Counted from the first letter of the stretch, positions 1 through 8,960 are shown. The stretch: 64,000 nt of DNA from Pacificispira sp040217575 (GCA_040217575.1 JAVJPW010000006.1:1116001-1180000); one strand, 5' to 3'. A program made the numbers and translations. The notes: a model not told the origin generated them from the letters alone.

Positions 1-1178
1 AGCTTTTGTTGGCGGCGACGATGGGCGTCGCGCTTGGGGTGGGGTCCGCACAGGCGGCGGATCCGGTGAAAATCGGTTTCGTCACAACTCTGACCACGCC
101 GGCGGCGGTCATCGGCAACGATATGCGCGATGCGTTCGAACTGGCGCTGGAACATATCGGCGGCGAAATGGGCGGCCGTACGGTCGAAGTCATTTACGAA
201 GATGACGAGTTCAAGCCCGAATCGGGGCTGGCCGCGGCCGAAAAACTGGTGGAACAGGACGAGGTCGATTTCGTTACCGGCTTCATCTGGAGCCACGTCC
301 TTCTGGCTTCCGCGCGTACCGTTCTGGACAGCGACACGTTCCTGATCAGCGCGAACGCCGGTCCGTCCCCGCTGGCGGGTGAAAACTGCCACCCGAACTT
401 CTTCTCCGTTTCTTGGCAGAACGACCAGACGCCGATGGCGATGGGGCAGGCCCTGAACGAACGCGGCGTCGAGTCGGTCTATCTGATGGCGCCGAACTAC
501 GCTGCCGGTCAGGACATGGTCGCCGGTGTGTCGCGCACGTTTGAAGGCGAAGTCGTTGGCCAGGATCTGACGCGTTGGGGTGCGGATGCACAGCTCGACT
601 TCTCCGCAGAGCTGGCGAAAGCCGCTCAGTCCGGTGCCGATGCGCTTTGGGTCTTCTATCCGGGCCGCGCGGGCGGTGCCTTCATCAACCAGTACACGCA
701 GGCCGGTCTTGCGGACAGCCTGCCGCTTTACACCGTCTTTACGGTGGATGCGCTGTCCCTTCCGCGTCTTCAGGAAGCCGGTCTGACCGGTGTTCTGGGT
801 TCGCTCGCGACGCAGCACTGGTCCCCGGACATGGACAATGCCGCCAACCAGCGCTTTGTCGGTGACTTCCTGGAACGCTACGGCCGCTACCCGTCGTTCT
901 ATGCCCAGCAGTCCTATGACGCGATGATGCTGATCAAGTCCGCGGTCGATGCTGTCGGCGGCGACCTGAGCGACATGGACGCGGTCCGTGAAGCCCTGAT
1001 GGCGGCGGATTTCGAATCCACCCGCGGTGAATTCCGCTTCGGCAACAACCATTTCCCGATCCAGGACTTCTACCTGCGTGAAACGGTTGAGGATTCCGAA
1101 GGCCGCTGGACGACACAGATCGTTCAGCAGATCTTCGACGATCATCAGGACTCTTACGCTTCCGATTGCGGGATGTAA
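1..1178 (+). CDS. Liv-type ABC transporter substrate-binding protein (5' end cut by window)
   Basis: Periplasmic binding protein that delivers a small substrate to the permease encoded downstream. The frame is open at the left edge. The visible part begins inside a signal peptide ending near AQA, followed by mature sequence ADPVKIGF and a type-1 periplasmic binding fold (Peripl_BP_6 style) of about 370 residues. The true start lies upstream of the window; the first start-like codon seen is TTG at 6. Two conserved Cys (in GENCHP and at the C-terminus in SDCGM) could form a disulfide. It is followed by a terminator and then livH/M/G/F-type genes, so it is the first gene of a complete transporter. 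The ligand cannot be read from the sequence: branched-chain amino acids, amides and aromatic acids all occur in this family. Confidence 0.9.
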   Translation, partial: LLLAATMGVALGVGSAQAADPVKIGFVTTLTTPAAVIGNDMRDAFELALEHIGGEMGGRTVEVIYEDDEFKPESGLAAAEKLVEQDEVDFVTGFIWSHVLLASARTVLDSDTFLISANAGPSPLAGENCHPNFFSVSWQNDQTPMAMGQALNERGVESVYLMAPNYAAGQDMVAGVSRTFEGEVVGQDLTRWGADAQLDFSAELAKAAQSGADALWVFYPGRAGGAFINQYTQAGLADSLPLYTVFTVDALSLPRLQEAGLTGVLGSLATQHWSPDMDNAANQRFVGDFLERYGRYPSFYAQQSYDAMMLIKSAVDAVGGDLSDMDAVREALMAADFESTRGEFRFGNNHFPIQDFYLRETVEDSEGRWTTQIVQQIFDDHQDSYASDCGM

Positions 1179-1196
1179 GAACCGGCTTTTGACAGG

Positions 1197-1230
1197 CGGG
1201 GCGGGCCCACAGGCGGTCCGCCCCGTTTTT
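1197..1230 (+). terminator. Rho-independent terminator or attenuator after the binding-protein gene
   Basis: An 11-bp GC-rich stem (1197-1207 pairs with 1215-1225, one G.T wobble), a 7-nt loop and five T residues at 1226-1230. It lies 18 bp past the stop of the binding-protein gene and 54 bp before the first permease gene. This is the usual place for partial termination that keeps binding protein in excess over membrane components. Confidence 0.85.
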
Positions 1231-1283
1231 CATGGGCCATTGCGGCTTTCTCTTCTCTCCGTACGGGTTATTCTAGGCGCGGC

Positions 1284-2225
1284 ATGGATACGGTCCTTCT
1301 CGTCATTCAGTTCCTGAACGGGCTTCAGCTCGGCGTGCTGCTGTTTCTGGTGGCGGCGGGTCTGACGCTGATCTTCGGGATCATGGATTTCATCAATCTG
1401 GCCCACGGGGCCTTCTACATGGTCGGCGCTTATTTCTGCGCCACGCTCGCCGCGCCGCTGGATGCGCTGCTGCCGGGGTTCGGGTTCGTCCTGGCAATCC
1501 TGCTGGCGGTACCGCTGACGCTTGCGGTGGGGTTTGTCGCCGAACTGGTCGCCGCGCGTTCACTATATCTGCGCGACCATCTGGACCATGTGCTGGCGAC
1601 GTTCGGCCTGATCCTGATTTTCGACACAACGGTTCACCTGATCTGGGGTGCGGAAGGCATGGTCATCCAGCTTCCGTCCTGGCTGAACGGCCGCATCGCG
1701 CTGACGGCGGATATCGAAGTACCGTCCTATCGCGTTGCGATCATCAGCGTCGGGCTGGCGGTCGCGGTCGGGCTTTATGTTCTGGTCACCAAGACCCGCG
1801 TCGGCATGCTGATCCGTGCCGGTGCATCTAACCGCACGATGGTTCAGGCGCTGGGCGTCAATATCAAAAGCCTGTTTACGCTGGTATTTGCCACCGGTGC
1901 GGCAATCGCCGGACTGGCGGGCATGATGATCGCGCCGATCACCGAAGCGTCGATTGGCATGGGCAATGACGTCATCATCGCCGCGTTCGTCGTCATCATC
2001 ATTGGCGGTGTTGGGTCGGTCAAAGGCGCGTTTGTCGGTGCTATGATCGTCGGCATGATCGACACGCTGGGCCGGTCGTACCTGGACCAGTTCCTGAAAC
2101 TGTTCATGTCCGAAGGCAATGCGGAAACGGCGGCGCCCGCGCTGTCGTCCATGCTGGTTTATATCCTGATGGCGTCTATCCTTGCGGTCCGTCCGCAGGG
2201 CCTGTTCCCGCCGAAAGTGCGATAG
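1284..2225 (+). CDS. Branched-chain amino acid-type ABC transporter permease (LivH family)
   Basis: Inner-membrane permease of a Liv/HAAT-type importer, 313 aa. It is nearly all hydrophobic helices and carries the family-typical N-terminal block with GLTLIFGIMDFINLAHG and the cytoplasmic EAA-like region around RAGASNRTMVQALGVN, which contacts the ATPases. The ATG at 1284 is the first Met of the conserved N-terminus. It sits between the binding-protein gene and the LivM-type gene (12 bp gap) and forms the channel with LivM. Substrate unknown. Length and order match the family. Confidence 0.93.
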   Translation: MDTVLLVIQFLNGLQLGVLLFLVAAGLTLIFGIMDFINLAHGAFYMVGAYFCATLAAPLDALLPGFGFVLAILLAVPLTLAVGFVAELVAARSLYLRDHLDHVLATFGLILIFDTTVHLIWGAEGMVIQLPSWLNGRIALTADIEVPSYRVAIISVGLAVAVGLYVLVTKTRVGMLIRAGASNRTMVQALGVNIKSLFTLVFATGAAIAGLAGMMIAPITEASIGMGNDVIIAAFVVIIIGGVGSVKGAFVGAMIVGMIDTLGRSYLDQFLKLFMSEGNAETAAPALSSMLVYILMASILAVRPQGLFPPKVR

Positions 2226-2237
2226 GGAGGGCCCGGA

Positions 2238-3260
2238 ATGAGCACTATGGACACCTCTCCCACCTTCGGCGGCCTGGCGAAGCCAAAGACACTGGCGGCC
2301 TGGTTTGCCGTCGCGGTACTGGTCTTTCTGGCCCTCGTGCCGCCGCTGACCGATCTGATCGGCCAAAGCTTCTATCTGAAGGTCGGAACCCGCATCGTCA
2401 TCATGGCGATCGCAGCGGTCGGCCTGAACCTGGTCCTTGGCTATGGCGGAATGGTCAGCTTCGGCCATGCCGCCTACATCGGCATCGGCGCCTATTGCGC
2501 GGCCATCCCGATCTATCACGGTTATGAAGTCGGTTTTGGGCATATCCTGCTCGCGATCGGTTTCAGCGCCTTGTTTGCCCTGATCACGGGGGCGATCAGC
2601 CTGCGGACCAAGGGCGTGCATTTCATCATGATCACGATGGCCTTCTCGCAGATGGCCTATTACTTCTTTATTTCCCTGGAAGGGTACGGCGGGGACGACG
2701 GGTTGCCGCTGCCTTATGGCGCGAACAGCGAATTCCCCCTTGGCTTCAACATCTCCGACCGCTGGACAATGTACTATACGGCCTTCGTATCGCTGCTGGT
2801 CGTGCTGTATCTGTCCTACCGTCTGGTGAATTCCCGATTCGGGCGCGTCATTCGCGGGTCGAAATCGAACGAGCGCCGCATGCAGGCACTGGGCTATCCC
2901 ACCTATCGATATCGGCTGACGGCCTATGTCCTGTCGGGTGTGATCTGCGGGTATGCGGGTGTTCTTCTGGTCAACTACACGACCTTCATCAGCCCGGAAA
3001 TGATGGGCTGGACCCGGTCGGGCGAATTGATCTTCATGGTCGTCCTGGGCGGGACGGCAACCATGCTGGGGCCGGTTTACGGCGTCATGACGTTTATCCT
3101 GCTGGCGGAATTCCTGCCGGACCTGATGGACTTCTTCTATGACGGGTCCGGCACGTACTGGCATCTGCCATTCGGGATTCTGCTTCTGGTGATCGTGCTG
3201 TTCACCCGCGGCGGCATCAACGGCCTGCTTCGCTGGCTGGGTCAGGGGGGCAGCCGATGA
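2238..3260 (+). CDS. Branched-chain amino acid-type ABC transporter permease (LivM family)
   Basis: Second inner-membrane permease subunit, 340 aa, with about eight to ten hydrophobic segments. The LivM hallmark is seen near residues 55-85 (GLNLVLGYGGMVSFGHAAY). The EAA-like loop around RRMQALGYPTYRYRL is the expected ATPase contact. The 3' end overlaps the next gene by 4 bp (ATGA at 3257-3260), indicating translational coupling. It works with the LivH-type protein as a heterodimeric channel. Confidence 0.93.
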   Translation: MSTMDTSPTFGGLAKPKTLAAWFAVAVLVFLALVPPLTDLIGQSFYLKVGTRIVIMAIAAVGLNLVLGYGGMVSFGHAAYIGIGAYCAAIPIYHGYEVGFGHILLAIGFSALFALITGAISLRTKGVHFIMITMAFSQMAYYFFISLEGYGGDDGLPLPYGANSEFPLGFNISDRWTMYYTAFVSLLVVLYLSYRLVNSRFGRVIRGSKSNERRMQALGYPTYRYRLTAYVLSGVICGYAGVLLVNYTTFISPEMMGWTRSGELIFMVVLGGTATMLGPVYGVMTFILLAEFLPDLMDFFYDGSGTYWHLPFGILLLVIVLFTRGGINGLLRWLGQGGSR

Positions 3261-4006
3261 GCGCGCTTCTTGAAATCGAAGACCTGCAGAAAAGCTTCGG
3301 TGGTGTGCAGGCAACAAAGCATGTCTCGCTGGATGTGCTGGAGGGTGAGGTCCATGCGATCATCGGCCCAAACGGTGCCGGAAAAACGACGTTGATCTCT
3401 CAACTGTGCGGGGAGCAGATGCCGGACGGCGGGCGCGTGCGCTTTGCGGGCCGGGACATCACCCGTGCATCGGGTCCGGCGCGCGCGCACATGGGAATGG
3501 CGCGGTCCTTTCAGATTACGTCCGTGTTCCATGACATGACGCTGTTGGAAAATGTTGCGCTTTCGGTGCAGGCCCATGACGGTCACTCCTTCCGTTTCTG
3601 GCAAGACGCGTCGCACGATACCGGCCTGAACGACCGCGCTATGGCGCACCTCGAAGGGGTTGGTCTGGCCGACAAGGCGCATGTTCCGGCAGCGGCCGTG
3701 TCCCATGGTGAACACCGGCAGCTGGAAATCGCGATGGCGCTGGCGACCGACCCGAAGCTTTTGCTTCTGGACGAACCGATGGCCGGCATGGGTACCGAAG
3801 AAACCCAGCGCATGATCGAAATCCTGCGTGCGCTGAAGGCGGAAAAGACGATGTTGCTTGTTGAACACGATATGGATGCCGTCTTTGCACTGGCGGACAG
3901 GATATCCGTCCTGGTCTATGGCGAGGTGATCGCCACCGACACGCCGGCGGCAATCCGCGACAATGCGGAAGTTCGCGCCGCCTATCTGGGTGAGGAGGCC
4001 GCCTGA
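3257..4006 (+). CDS. Liv-type ABC transporter ATP-binding protein (LivG family)
   Basis: Cytoplasmic ATPase subunit, 249 aa. Walker A GPNGAGKTT lies near residues 36-44, a variant signature VSHGEHRQLE near 150 and Walker B LLLLDEPMAG near 170, followed by the switch His in LVEHDMDAVF. The signature departs from canonical LSGGQ: the first two residues are replaced by SH. It starts at the ATGA overlap with livM and is followed by the LivF-type gene after 3 bp. Together they drive the importer. Confidence 0.93.
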   Translation: MSALLEIEDLQKSFGGVQATKHVSLDVLEGEVHAIIGPNGAGKTTLISQLCGEQMPDGGRVRFAGRDITRASGPARAHMGMARSFQITSVFHDMTLLENVALSVQAHDGHSFRFWQDASHDTGLNDRAMAHLEGVGLADKAHVPAAAVSHGEHRQLEIAMALATDPKLLLLDEPMAGMGTEETQRMIEILRALKAEKTMLLVEHDMDAVFALADRISVLVYGEVIATDTPAAIRDNAEVRAAYLGEEAA

Positions 4007-4009
4007 CCC

Positions 4010-4711
4010 ATGCTGCGCGTTGAGGGACTGGAAACATTCTACGGGAACAGCCAGGCGCTGTTCGGCATGGAACTGAAAGTGAATGCCGGTGAGGTCGCGA
4101 CCCTTATGGGCCGCAACGGCATGGGCAAGACGACGACCATCCATTCCATCATGGGAATCGTCAAATCATCCGGCGGGGAAATAGCGTTCAACGGTGCGCC
4201 GATCCGCGGCTACACGCCCTATCAGGTGGCAAGACTGGGGATCGGCCTTGTGCCCGAAGGTCGGCAGATCTTCCCCAACCTGTCGGCGCACGAAAACCTG
4301 GTCGCGACCGCCGCCAACTGGGGGCGGCTTTCCACGCCCTGGACGGTGGAGCGTGTCTATGACCTGTTCCCGGGGCTTGCCGCGCGCCGTTCCAGCATGG
4401 GCAACCTTCTGTCGGGCGGCGAACAGCAGATGCTGGCGGTCGGCCGCGCGCTGATGACCAACCCGCAGCTTTTGATCTTGGACGAAGCGACGGAAGGTCT
4501 GGCGCCCCTGGTGCGGGACGAAATCTGGAAAAGCCTGGAAGCGATCAAGGGGGAAGGGCTTTCGATTCTGGTGATCGACAAAAACGTGAAGGACCTGACC
4601 CGCATTGCCGACCGGCACCATATCGTGGAAAAGGGCCGGACCGTCTGGACCGGCGACAGCAAGGCGCTGTTGGCGGACAAGGACCTCTTGCACCGCTATA
4701 TGGGTGTTTGA
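4010..4711 (+). CDS. Liv-type ABC transporter ATP-binding protein (LivF family)
   Basis: Second ATPase subunit, 233 aa. Walker A GRNGMGKTT, signature LSGGEQQMLAVGRAL and Walker B LLILDEATEGL are all present. Odd point: the residue after the switch region reads VIDKNVKDL where most LivF proteins have VEQN, so the switch His/Gln position is changed (this variant also occurs in other alphaproteobacterial LivF proteins as far as I recall). Last gene of transporter 1. It converges with the minus-strand gene ending at 4730 across an 18-bp gap. Confidence 0.92.
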   Translation: MLRVEGLETFYGNSQALFGMELKVNAGEVATLMGRNGMGKTTTIHSIMGIVKSSGGEIAFNGAPIRGYTPYQVARLGIGLVPEGRQIFPNLSAHENLVATAANWGRLSTPWTVERVYDLFPGLAARRSSMGNLLSGGEQQMLAVGRALMTNPQLLILDEATEGLAPLVRDEIWKSLEAIKGEGLSILVIDKNVKDLTRIADRHHIVEKGRTVWTGDSKALLADKDLLHRYMGV

Positions 4712-4729
4712 TACCGGGGGCGGCGGGCC

Positions 4730-5344
4730 CTAGGGCACGGGAACCGTAGACCGAAGTGCGCGCAACAGCGGCGCGCGCGGATTATCGATACAGAATTCAT
4801 ACAAGGCGGGCATCAGGGCGCGGTCGTCTTCCATGGCGACGGCATCCAGCGTCGGGTCCTTGCCCGTGTAAAACCCGATCGCGAAATAGGACAGAAGCGT
4901 GAATTGCGGTCCGGTACCCTTGAACGGCCGGTCGCCACGCTGAAAGAAATCCTCGCACGTGCCTGAATAGGTGATCGGCTCCCCAGGGTCCGGCGGCGGG
5001 TCCATCGGTGCCGGAACGGATACGGCCAGTGCGTCCAGGAACTGCCGCGACGGGTCCGCAAAACATGCAGCCAGCATGGTCGATATGACGTCCGCGCGGT
5101 TTGCGAGTTCGTCCAGTGGTGCATCCCCCGCGGCCGCGTAGTAGCCAAGCGCGAAGGTCGCGACCAACCCCATCTCGTCCATCGGACGGCGATAGATCGG
5201 ATCCTCTTCCTGGAACAGTCCGCCGCATTGCGCGCCCAGGAACGGGTGTTCGGCCACCGGATATTCTTCCGCACGAAGCGACCCCGTGCCCAACAGGCAC
5301 AGGGTCGATACCGCAAACAGAACTGAAATGAACCTTGTTGTCAC
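4730..5344 (-). CDS. Small secreted protein with two HdeA-like repeats
   Basis: A 204-aa protein with an N-terminal signal peptide (cleavage probably after SLRA). The mature part has two related halves: about residues 37-105 (C..LF, ATFALGYYAA, a Cys before DPS) and 125-200 (TCEDFF, SYFAIGFYTG, a Cys before NP). Each half has two Cys and a central aromatic G-Y/F-Y block, the layout of HdeA/HdeB-like periplasmic proteins with one disulfide per domain. I infer fold similarity only. It starts with GTG at 5344 in a 4-bp overlap (GTGA) with the ThDP enzyme gene, so it is translationally coupled to it. No catalytic motif is visible. Confidence 0.75.
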   Translation of the reverse strand: MTTRFISVLFAVSTLCLLGTGSLRAEEYPVAEHPFLGAQCGGLFQEEDPIYRRPMDEMGLVATFALGYYAAAGDAPLDELANRADVISTMLAACFADPSRQFLDALAVSVPAPMDPPPDPGEPITYSGTCEDFFQRGDRPFKGTGPQFTLLSYFAIGFYTGKDPTLDAVAMEDDRALMPALYEFCIDNPRAPLLRALRSTVPVP

Positions 5345-7005
5345 AGGGCGACGCTAACGTTTCCAAGCCGTTCCGTCATCTTGATGTTTTCGGCATAATC
5401 GACCGGGATTGCGATCAGCGCAGGACCGTCCTGACTGAATGCTTCTTCAAGGGTCGGGATGATCTGATCGGTCGCTGTGATTTCCCGTCCCCACATGCCG
5501 AAACTCTGCGCCAGCTGGACAAAATCAGGGTTACCGAACTTCAGGTCGGAATGGCGCCCCTGGAACCCGTTCTGCTGTTTCCATTTGATCAGGCCGTATT
5601 CCCCGTCGCACCAGACCATGGCGACGATGTTCAGCTTGCGCCGGACTGCGGTTTCAAGCTCCTGCACGTTCATCATGAAACCAGCATCGCCTGAAATCGA
5701 CAGAACCTTCTTGTCCGGAAAGGCCATTTTCGCGCCGATGGAACCCGGCATGGCAAATCCCATGGTGCAGAAGCCGTTGGAAATCAGGCACGTGTTCGGT
5801 TCCTGACACTGGTAATAGCGCGAAATCCACATTTTGTGGGCGCCCACGTCGGACAGAAGAATATCTTCCGCGCCCATGAACTGGCGCACATCCCACAGAA
5901 TCTTCTGCGGCTTCACGGGCACGGCGGTATCGTCCTTTTCCGCTTCGAACTCACCGACCATGATGTCGCGCAGTTTCTTGCGGTCCGAAATGTCGAACAG
6001 CGGCAGGCGGTCTTCATACAGATCGTTTACCGCTTCGTTCAACTGCCATAGCGAATCCGCCAGATCGCCGACGATTTCCACATCCGCCGGATAGTCCCGG
6101 TCGACTTCCGCCGGCCAGAAATCCAGGTGGATGATCTTCTTCGCATCCTTGTTGGTGCGGTTCCAGGCGGCCGGCCCGTATTCGACCAGGTCGTAGCCGC
6201 AGGAAATAACCAGGTCCGCGTCGTCGAAGGCCAGGTTGTTATAGTCACCGGACCCAAGGCCCATTGTGAAAAGGCAATGCGGGTCGTCCATCGGCACCGC
6301 GCCCTTGCCCATGAATGTGTTCACAACGCCGATCCCGGTCTTGGTCGCAAGACGATAGAGTTGTTTCGCCGCGCGCTTCCGGATCGCGCCGTTGCCCGCA
6401 AGGATGATGGGCTTCTTGGCCTTTCCGATCATACGGGCGGCTTCGGCGACAGCCTTGTGGTCGGCGGCCGGCCGGCGGACCTTGCGCGGCACCATCGGCT
6501 TGTCGTCGATATCCAGTTTGGCGATATCCTCGGGCAGTTCAATGACGGTGACGCCGGGCTTCTCTTCCTCCGCTACCTTGAACGCCTTGCGGACAACCTC
6601 TGTGATGTTTTTCGGTGACACGATCGACTGTGCCCATTTGGAAATCGGCCGCATCATGGAAATGGAATCCATGTTCTGGTGGCTTTCCTTGTGCAGACGG
6701 CTGGTCGATCCCTGGCCGATAATCGCAACCAGCGGGGCGCGGTCCATGTTCGCATCGGCAAGACCTGTCACCAGGTTTGTCGCGCCCGGTCCCAGCGTCG
6801 CCAGACAGACGCCTGCCTTGCCGGTCAACCGGCCATAGGCATCCGCGGCAAAGGCGGCGGCCTGTTCATGCCGGCACAGAACGAAATCGATGCTGGAATC
6901 CATCAGGGAAATCATGACGTCGGCATTTTCTTCCCCCGGGACGCCGAAGATGCGTTCCACGCCTTCCTCTTCCAGGCATTTCACAAAAAGATCGGATGCT
7001 TTCAT
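5341..7005 (-). CDS. Acetolactate synthase large subunit-like ThDP-dependent enzyme
   Basis: ThDP enzyme of the acetohydroxyacid synthase/pyruvate oxidase family, 554 aa. The N-terminal PYR domain has the catalytic Glu in FGVPGEENAD and the Gln-like block ATLGPGATNLVTG. A central TPP_enzyme_M domain follows, and the C-terminal PP domain has the ThDP/Mg motif starting GDAGFMMN and ending CDGEYG. The usual GDG is GDA here. No small subunit (ilvH) is adjacent. It lies between an aldehyde dehydrogenase (21 bp upstream) and the secreted protein (4-bp overlap). A 2-oxoacid decarboxylation or carboligation role in a catabolic pathway is as likely as valine/isoleucine synthesis. Function beyond family is uncertain. 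Confidence 0.85.
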   Translation of the reverse strand: MKASDLFVKCLEEEGVERIFGVPGEENADVMISLMDSSIDFVLCRHEQAAAFAADAYGRLTGKAGVCLATLGPGATNLVTGLADANMDRAPLVAIIGQGSTSRLHKESHQNMDSISMMRPISKWAQSIVSPKNITEVVRKAFKVAEEEKPGVTVIELPEDIAKLDIDDKPMVPRKVRRPAADHKAVAEAARMIGKAKKPIILAGNGAIRKRAAKQLYRLATKTGIGVVNTFMGKGAVPMDDPHCLFTMGLGSGDYNNLAFDDADLVISCGYDLVEYGPAAWNRTNKDAKKIIHLDFWPAEVDRDYPADVEIVGDLADSLWQLNEAVNDLYEDRLPLFDISDRKKLRDIMVGEFEAEKDDTAVPVKPQKILWDVRQFMGAEDILLSDVGAHKMWISRYYQCQEPNTCLISNGFCTMGFAMPGSIGAKMAFPDKKVLSISGDAGFMMNVQELETAVRRKLNIVAMVWCDGEYGLIKWKQQNGFQGRHSDLKFGNPDFVQLAQSFGMWGREITATDQIIPTLEEAFSQDGPALIAIPVDYAENIKMTERLGNVSVAL

Positions 7006-7026
7006 GGCCGTAGGCCTCCTTCCTCG

Positions 7027-8415
7027 TCAGTCCAGGGCGTCGGAACGCCAGACCATCATTTTTTCAATCTGCATTTCGTGCATGGTGTATGGGATGCCGC
7101 CGACACCGTGACCGGATGTGCGCGCGCCGGCAAACGGCATCCAGTCCACGCGAAACGCCGTGTGGTCGTTCACCATGACGGCGGTGCCGTCCAGATGCCG
7201 ATAGCAATGTATTGCCGTGTCCAGGTCCTGGGTGAAGATCGCGGCCTGGAAGCTGACGGGCAGGGAATTGGCCCGCGTAATCGCGGCGTCAAGGTTGTCG
7301 ACCGGATAAACGCATATTGCCGGCCCGAACACTTCCGCGGTCGAAATGGTGGCGTCCGCAGGCGGGTCGTACAGGACGGTCGGTTGATAGCAACTGTCTG
7401 AAATCTTTGCCCCGCCGGTAAGGACCGTGTCGCGGACTTCGTCCACCCACTGGGCTACGCGGTCGCATTCCTTGTGATTGATCAGTGGCCCGACATCGGT
7501 ATCCGGCAGGGTCGGGTCGGCAACCGTCATGCGGCCCGCCTGTTCAACCAGACCATCGGCAACGTCGCGCGCGATTTTCGCATCGGCAAACACGCGCTGG
7601 ACCGAAACACAGACCTGACCCGCGTGATAGAATCCACCCTTGGCAAGGCGCGGCAATGCGCCCGTCAGGTCCGCATCGGCGGCGACCAGGGCGGGTGCGA
7701 CCCCGCCATGTTCCAGTGCACACCGGGCGCCCGGGGCCAGTCGCGACCGTAACATCCAACCCACCCGTGACGATCCGATGAAGCTGAAGAACCCGACCCG
7801 TTCATCGGCCACCATGGCGGTCGACAGGTCGTGGTTTTCGGGAATGACCGTCCGCGCCCATTCGACGGGAAGACCGGCTTCGTACAGGATCTCAAGGAAT
7901 GCCCTGCAACTGAGCGGTGTCGCGGCGGCCGGTTTAACCAGGACTGGACAGCCCGTGGCGACCGCGGGCGCGACCTGATGGACGATCAGGTTGAACGGAT
8001 GGTTGAACGCACTTACGGCGACGACCACGCCAATCGGCTCTTGCTGCGTGAATGCAATCCTTCCCGCGGAGCCGGCATTTACCTGCATCGGAATGACGTG
8101 TCCGGCCTTGCCGCGAAGTTCTTCGACACAGGTTTCAACCCCGTCCGCGCCACGGTCGATTTCGACCAGACTGTCCGGCAGGGGCTTTCCACCTTCGCGC
8201 GCCGCTGCGACTGCCAGGTCCATGCGTCGTTCGCGAATGATTTCAGCCGCTTTTCGAAGGATTTCGATCCGGCGCGCCTTCGGGAGCCATTGCCGCCGAT
8301 CGCGGTACAGCCCGTACGCACCTGCCAGCGCCGCTTCCACATCCGCCGCGCTTGCCTGCGGCACTGTCCCGATTTCCGCGCCGTCAAACGGGGCGGTTAC
8401 AGTGATTTCCCCCAT
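7027..8415 (-). CDS. Aldehyde dehydrogenase family protein
   Basis: NAD(P)-dependent aldehyde oxidation, 462 aa, cytoplasmic. The oxyanion-hole Asn lies in SAFNHPFNL, the general-base Glu in CALEHGG and the catalytic Cys in FYHAGQVCVSVQ. A late VFGPAICVYP block positions the cofactor. First gene of a three-gene minus-strand operon with the ThDP enzyme. A ThDP decarboxylase releasing an aldehyde that this enzyme oxidises is a natural reading but remains inference. ATG at 8415 has a purine-rich GGGGGAA just upstream. Confidence 0.9.
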   Translation of the reverse strand: MGEITVTAPFDGAEIGTVPQASAADVEAALAGAYGLYRDRRQWLPKARRIEILRKAAEIIRERRMDLAVAAAREGGKPLPDSLVEIDRGADGVETCVEELRGKAGHVIPMQVNAGSAGRIAFTQQEPIGVVVAVSAFNHPFNLIVHQVAPAVATGCPVLVKPAAATPLSCRAFLEILYEAGLPVEWARTVIPENHDLSTAMVADERVGFFSFIGSSRVGWMLRSRLAPGARCALEHGGVAPALVAADADLTGALPRLAKGGFYHAGQVCVSVQRVFADAKIARDVADGLVEQAGRMTVADPTLPDTDVGPLINHKECDRVAQWVDEVRDTVLTGGAKISDSCYQPTVLYDPPADATISTAEVFGPAICVYPVDNLDAAITRANSLPVSFQAAIFTQDLDTAIHCYRHLDGTAVMVNDHTAFRVDWMPFAGARTSGHGVGGIPYTMHEMQIEKMMVWRSDALD

Positions 8416-8477
8416 GGTTCCCCCTTTTGAAAAGTCAGGTTGGCCGCATTGACCACGAGGATACGAAGACAGTGTCC

Positions 8478-8498
8478 GCCTTTTTATGACAAAAAGGC
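8478..8498. repeat. Inverted repeat upstream of the aldehyde dehydrogenase gene
   Basis: Perfect 8-bp arms GCCTTTTT and AAAAAGGC around ATGAC, 63 bp upstream of the aldehyde dehydrogenase start and between it and the cytochrome gene stop at 8532. It could be an operator for the dehydrogenase operon or a weak transcript end for the cytochrome gene on the minus strand. The T tract lies inside the stem, so it is not a canonical terminator. Confidence 0.45.
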
Positions 8499-8531
8499 AA
8501 GGGGGCAGCGGAAATTATGGGGTTTGCCGCA

Positions 8532-8960
8532 CTAATTCATCTGGTCGTGTCGGCGTCTGATGTCTTCCGGCCAGGTGCTTTTGATATAGGACAGGACTGC
8601 GATGATCTCTGCATCGGTAAGCCGGTCGCCATAAGCGGGCATGTCGCTTGGATAGTCCGCGCCGGCAAAATGCTGGACCCCGAACTTCGTGATTTCAAAC
8701 AGATGTCGGTCGGAATGGTGCCAAGTATGGCCGGTCTCATCATGGGGCGGGGCGGGCAGGCGTCCGTCCGGGCGACGTGTACGCCAATCTTCCTGCCCTT
8801 CCAGGTTTGCGCCATGGCAGGACGCGCATTCCGCGTCATAAATGATCTGACCCAGCGCGGCCATGGTTGGGTCATCCGGAAACAGAAGCTGTTCGGCGGA
8901 CGCGCGGTTTGCCGTGACCGCCAAGACGATCAGCGCCAAGCAGGCGGTTGTCCGGATCAT
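8532..8960 (-). CDS. Periplasmic class I cytochrome c
   Basis: A 142-aa protein with an N-terminal signal peptide (residues 1-22, ending ASA) and one haem-binding CASCH motif at 45-49. A Met in SDMPAYGD is the likely sixth ligand, followed by a C-terminal helix in the LSYIKSTWP block. A longer frame exists upstream, but the ATG at 8960 overlaps the cueR stop (ATGA at 8957-8960) and gives a clean signal peptide, so it is preferred. Co-transcription with cueR suggests a copper-linked or oxidase-linked electron-transfer role, which is inference. Confidence 0.87.
   Translation of the reverse strand: MIRTTACLALIVLAVTANRASAEQLLFPDDPTMAALGQIIYDAECASCHGANLEGQEDWRTRRPDGRLPAPPHDETGHTWHHSDRHLFEITKFGVQHFAGADYPSDMPAYGDRLTDAEIIAVLSYIKSTWPEDIRRRHDQMN

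Noticed and set aside
1563..3317. Long minus-strand open frame of 584 codons
   Set aside because: Antisense to the LivH- and LivM-type permease genes, rich in Arg/His/Asp/Gln as expected from the shadow of high-GC hydrophobic coding sequence; no domain.
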